Part shown: piece after piece, positions 4,917 through 6,974 of the stretch | How positions within the stretch are numbered: position 1 is the stretch's first letter | Layout of the letters: each line of letters begins with the position of its first letter | NCBI GenBank assembly: GCA_021779655.1 | Contig: JAJYAF010000113.1 | Span: forward strand, 1-6,974 | Length of the DNA stretch: 6,974 nucleotides | From: Pseudomonadota bacterium | GTDB lineage: Bacteria > Pseudomonadota > Alphaproteobacteria > Acetobacterales > Acetobacteraceae | Reading direction: 5' to 3' | Program-made: the position numbers and the translations under genes | Notes under the pieces: generated by a model | Database searches by the model: none | The model's input: only the letters and a program-made list of their open reading frames with translations | Told to the model about the DNA's origin: nothing

Positions 4917-5707
4917 AGCTTAATCCCTGGGCCAGGCCCCGCATCCCCGTTGTCGCATTGCGGGGAATGATCGCCGCACGGTTCGGATCGTTAAATCTTG
5001 AATCGCTTTCCGGGCCGATCGACCGCGGCTTCGCCATGGCCGCAAAAACTTCCCGCAACCTCGTGCTGGCCATCGACAGCCCCGGCGGCTCGGCGACTCA
5101 GTCGGACCTGCTCGGTCAGCTGATTCGGCGCCGCGCCGAGGAAAACAAGGTTAGAGTAACGGCCGTCATCGGCGATGTCGGGGCATCCGGCGGCTACTGG
5201 CTGGCTTGCGCGGCCGATGACATCCGGGCGAACCGGCTCTCCATCGTCGGGTCGATCGGCGTTATCTCCGGCGGATTCGGGCTGGACAAGTTCATCCAGC
5301 GGCACGCCGTCGAGCGGCGGCTGTTCTTCGCAGGGGAAAACAAGGCCCGCCTGGAGACCTTCTCCCCGTTGCGGCCGCAGGATGTGCAATTTACCGAGGA
5401 ATTGCTCGCACAAGCGCATGCCATATTCAAATCCTGGGTACGTGAGCGCCGGGGCGCCCGGCTGGGGCCTGAGGAAAAAATTTTCGATGGCGGCTACATG
5501 CTGGGCGAAACCGCGAAGGCATTGGGGCTGATTGACGGATTCGACGATATCGACTCAGTGGTAGCGGAGTTGGGCGGGAAAAAAGCGAAGCCCGTCTGGT
5601 TCAAGCCCAAGCGGCCGCGCGGGCTTATGCGTCTGATCTCCCGAAGCACGGTGGAAGCGCTTCTGGACACTGCCGAAGCCAGGCTGATCACGCCGCGGCT
5701 TCGCTAA
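4913..5707 (+). CDS. S49 family peptidase (signal peptide peptidase SppA-like)
   Basis: Serine peptidases of family S49 digest cleaved signal peptides and other membrane-associated peptides with a Ser/Lys dyad. In this 264-residue protein, AIDSPGGS (53-60) is the conserved substrate-binding loop, Ser92 in VGASGGYW (89-96) is the nucleophile, and Lys144 in GENKARLETF fits the general base: the Ser-Lys spacing of 52 residues equals that in Bacillus subtilis SppA (Ser147/Lys199). This is the short single-domain form, not the 67-kDa tandem form of E. coli. The N-terminus goes straight into the fold (PRIPVVALRGMI) with no signal or membrane segment, unlike B. subtilis SppA. GAGG lies five bases before the ATG. 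The preceding frame overlaps this start and encodes a membrane segment. Together with cfa and the downstream exported protein it suggests an envelope-maintenance group. Confidence 0.9.
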   Translation: MKLNPWARPRIPVVALRGMIAARFGSLNLESLSGPIDRGFAMAAKTSRNLVLAIDSPGGSATQSDLLGQLIRRRAEENKVRVTAVIGDVGASGGYWLACAADDIRANRLSIVGSIGVISGGFGLDKFIQRHAVERRLFFAGENKARLETFSPLRPQDVQFTEELLAQAHAIFKSWVRERRGARLGPEEKIFDGGYMLGETAKALGLIDGFDDIDSVVAELGGKKAKPVWFKPKRPRGLMRLISRSTVEALLDTAEARLITPRLR

Positions 5708-5826
5708 TAGCTACCCCCAACCTCAACGCGCCGGTGGGCGCGAAACGGCCCGTTATACCAGGGCGGATGCCGGTGAAATGGCGGGAATTTTTGCGAAGGC
5801 GATCGGGTGATGATAAGCGGAGATGC

Positions 5827-6507
5827 ATGCGCAGGGCCATGATTTTCAAACGGAGATACTTACGCTCGCCGCTTTTGGAGCGGGAGCCTTTGCGCCGGAT
5901 CCTCGCCCGCTTCCTCCCGGCTTATACCCGGACGCACCGGTTGCCGTGGCCTTTCGTCGGCGGGCTTGTCGCGGCAATTCTGGCCACCACTCCTGCGGCG
6001 GCTGCGGAATATGCCGGCATTATGCTGCCGGATAAGGTGCAGGCGCTGGGAAAAACCCTGGTGCTGAACGGCGCTGGCCTTCGAACCTTTTCGGTCCTGG
6101 ATGTCCATATCTATGTGATCGGGCTCTACCTGCCGAAGCCGGACCACGACCCGCAAGCCATTCTCAACTCGCCCGGCCCGAAGATGCTGCTGCTCTATTT
6201 CGTCCATGATGTGCCGGCCGAAAAGGTCCGGAACGCATGGAAGCAGGGGCTTAATGCCAACTGCGTCCTGCCCTGCGTGCTGCCGCCCGCGCTGCTCTCG
6301 CGCTTTCTTGCCTTCCTGCCGGCGGTCTCCGCGGGCGAGACGGTTGAACTACTGTTTGGCCCGAAGGAGATGCAAGCCTACTTCAATGGAAAGCTCGCCG
6401 GCACGATCTCCGATCAGGATTTCGCCAGGCTGATGCTGGAAGCCTGGCTCGGACCGCACCCCGCCTCGCCGGATTTGAAAGCAGCCCTCCTGGGTGCGCA
6501 AGGGTAG
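5827..6507 (+). CDS. Exported chalcone-isomerase-like domain protein
   Basis: The mature region EYAGIMLPDKVQALGKTLVL, then LNGAGLR (80-86), VHIYVIGLYLP (93-103), the strand LLLYFVHDV (121-129) and a late segment GKLAGTISDQDFARLML (188-204), is the pattern of the bacterial chalcone-isomerase-like domain. In bacteria these are periplasmic proteins without shown isomerase activity; some relatives bind fatty acids, which would fit the nearby cfa gene, but this is inference. A signal peptide ends in TTPAAAA near residue 60, preceded by the hydrophobic run WPFVGGLVAAIL. Start choice is uncertain: ATG at 5827 has GGAG four bases upstream but gives an unusually long basic n-region of about 40 residues; in-frame alternatives are GTG 5734, ATG 5767, ATG 5839 and TTG 5890. 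Two cysteines (146 and 150, NCVLPC) could form a disulphide. The gene lies 119 bases after the peptidase on the same strand. Confidence 0.8.
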   Translation: MRRAMIFKRRYLRSPLLEREPLRRILARFLPAYTRTHRLPWPFVGGLVAAILATTPAAAAEYAGIMLPDKVQALGKTLVLNGAGLRTFSVLDVHIYVIGLYLPKPDHDPQAILNSPGPKMLLLYFVHDVPAEKVRNAWKQGLNANCVLPCVLPPALLSRFLAFLPAVSAGETVELLFGPKEMQAYFNGKLAGTISDQDFARLMLEAWLGPHPASPDLKAALLGAQG

Positions 6508-6515
6508 AACGATCG

Positions 6516-6550
6516 CCGGATCGCCCACCGGATCGCCCACCGGATCGCCA
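6516..6550. repeat. 12-base tandem repeat CCGGATCGCCCA, three copies
   Basis: Copies lie at 6516-6527, 6528-6539 and 6540-6550 (the last ends one base early); the first two are identical. The array starts nine bases after the stop of the chalcone-isomerase-like gene and sits between two converging genes. Units contain GGATCGCC and are near-palindromic around GATC. A variable spacer from slippage is the simplest explanation. Confidence 0.8.
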
Positions 6551-6560
6551 TGCCTGCGGC

Positions 6561-6582
6561 ATCGGCCGACGCAACGGCCGGT
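6561..6582. terminator. Hairpin between convergent genes (candidate bidirectional terminator)
   Basis: Two copies of the self-complementary CGGCCG flank ACGCAA, giving a six-pair all-GC stem with a six-base loop; flanking bases A6561/T6582 and a T/G wobble extend it to eight. It lies 53 bases after the plus-strand stop and touches the minus-strand stop codon at 6582-6584. There is no T-run on either side, so it may act as a barrier hairpin rather than a classic intrinsic terminator. Confidence 0.4.
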
Positions 6583-6827
6583 CAGCGGACCGTGCCTTGT
6601 ATCCAGTGATCGTTGCCGGTCGGACAATGGCACACACCATTGATCGGGTGCACCACCTTGAGCGGGCAGACATATCTGCCGGCATCGCAGGTAAAACCGG
6701 GCTGCACCGTCCCGGATGCCGGCAGGGGTGGCGCGTAATACCCGTAAGGCTGGTAATACGGGTAGGCAGGATAAGCAGGGTAAACGGGATAGGCGTACAC
6801 ATAGGGATAGGCGAAAGGAATGCCCAC
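6582..6827 (-). CDS. Tyr/Pro-rich protein with a four-cysteine C-terminal motif (start uncertain)
   Basis: Read from a GTG at 6827, the 81-residue product has a Tyr-Pro-rich first half (PFAYPYVYAYPVY, AYPYYQPYGYY) and a C-terminal part with four cysteines: CDAGRYVCPL (47-56) and CHCP (66-69). From memory, small exported proteins of Acetobacteraceae share a motif like CxAGxYVCPL...CxCP, function unknown; this was not searched. The frame stays open upstream to the window edge and, from about 6902, reads Gly/Trp-rich (GWHGWDGGWHRGWGG), which looks like genuine protein of this class. Yet no ATG or GTG occurs in that stretch, and no signal peptide is visible. Either the real start is an unusual codon, the gene is broken by a frameshift, or GTG 6827 is right. 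The gene converges on the chalcone-isomerase-like gene. Confidence 0.6.
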   Translation of the reverse strand: MGIPFAYPYVYAYPVYPAYPAYPYYQPYGYYAPPLPASGTVQPGFTCDAGRYVCPLKVVHPINGVCHCPTGNDHWIQGTVR

Positions 6828-6909
6828 AACCGCACCCCAGCCACCCCACGAGGCCCCGCCCCAGCCACGGTGCCAACCGCCATCCCAGCCATGCCATCCA
6901 CCACCGTTC

Positions 6910-6974
6910 CTAATATCTGCTGAACACCGGCCAGTGCCGCACCGGGTCGGTGCTGGCCGCGAGGTAGCCGACCC
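6910..6974 (-). CDS. C-terminal end of an unidentified gene, cut by the window edge
   Basis: On the minus strand a frame enters from the window edge and ends at TAG (6912-6910), reading VGYLAASTDPVRHWPVFSRY. Nearly every third codon position is G or C, as in the well-supported genes of this window, whereas the competing Tyr-rich frame has mixed third positions over the same bases. This favours real coding. Twenty codons cannot identify a family. If correct, it directly precedes the Tyr-rich gene on the same strand and limits how far that gene can extend upstream. Confidence 0.4.
   Translation of the reverse strand, partial: VGYLAASTDPVRHWPVFSRY

Noticed and set aside
6349..6904. Two long minus-strand frames (173 and 182 codons) overlapping the Tyr-rich gene
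   Set aside because: They run through the opposite-strand chalcone-isomerase-like gene and lack domain-like sequence; the Tyr-rich frame with four cysteines is more credible. Their start region is kept in mind for the frameshift idea.

Overview
The window looks like chromosome of a GC-rich alphaproteobacterium, probably Rhodospirillales and perhaps Acetobacteraceae. The grounds are strong G/C third-position bias in the ribosomal protein genes, an rpsF-rpsR-rplI operon with long charged tails on S6 and L9, a CmaS/Cfa-type methyltransferase, a short single-domain S49 peptidase, a chalcone-isomerase-like exported protein, and two Gly/Trp/Tyr/His-rich exported proteins of a kind common in acidophilic alphaproteobacteria. 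The taxonomic call rests on style and memory of families, not on a search.

Left part (1-1386, visibly less GC-rich): on the minus strand, a FadR-type GntR regulator (117-872) is followed at a 57-base gap by the first codons of another minus-strand gene that leaves the window. The 514-base stretch upstream of the regulator has no convincing gene. It holds an AT-rich imperfect palindrome near the regulator start, a doubtful small minus-strand frame, and short direct repeats. Next comes a plus-strand lipoprotein gene (1387-1857) with a clear lipobox and repetitive Gly/His/Trp/Asp-rich DNA.

Middle part (1858-3538): the ribosomal operon rpsF (S6), rpsR (S18) and rplI (L9), tightly packed with good Shine-Dalgarno sequences. 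It is followed by about 200 bases with GC-rich hairpins, a 12-base direct repeat and a near-perfect 24-base palindrome. The palindrome lies over a candidate promoter just before the next gene.

Right part (3539-6974): an envelope-oriented plus-strand group. It holds a cyclopropane-fatty-acid synthase (GTG start), a probable 41-residue single-membrane-segment protein whose stop overlaps the next start, an S49 (SppA-like) peptidase without its own membrane anchor, and an exported chalcone-isomerase-like protein. A 12-base tandem repeat and a hairpin separate this group from a convergent minus-strand gene for a Tyr/Pro-rich, four-cysteine protein. The last 65 bases appear to be the C-terminal end of another minus-strand gene.

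The most interesting items are the membrane microprotein coupled to the anchorless S49 peptidase, the 24-base palindrome in front of the fatty-acid cyclopropane synthase, and the unexplained start of the Tyr-rich gene at the right edge. I saw no CRISPR array, tRNA, rRNA, insertion sequence or defence system.
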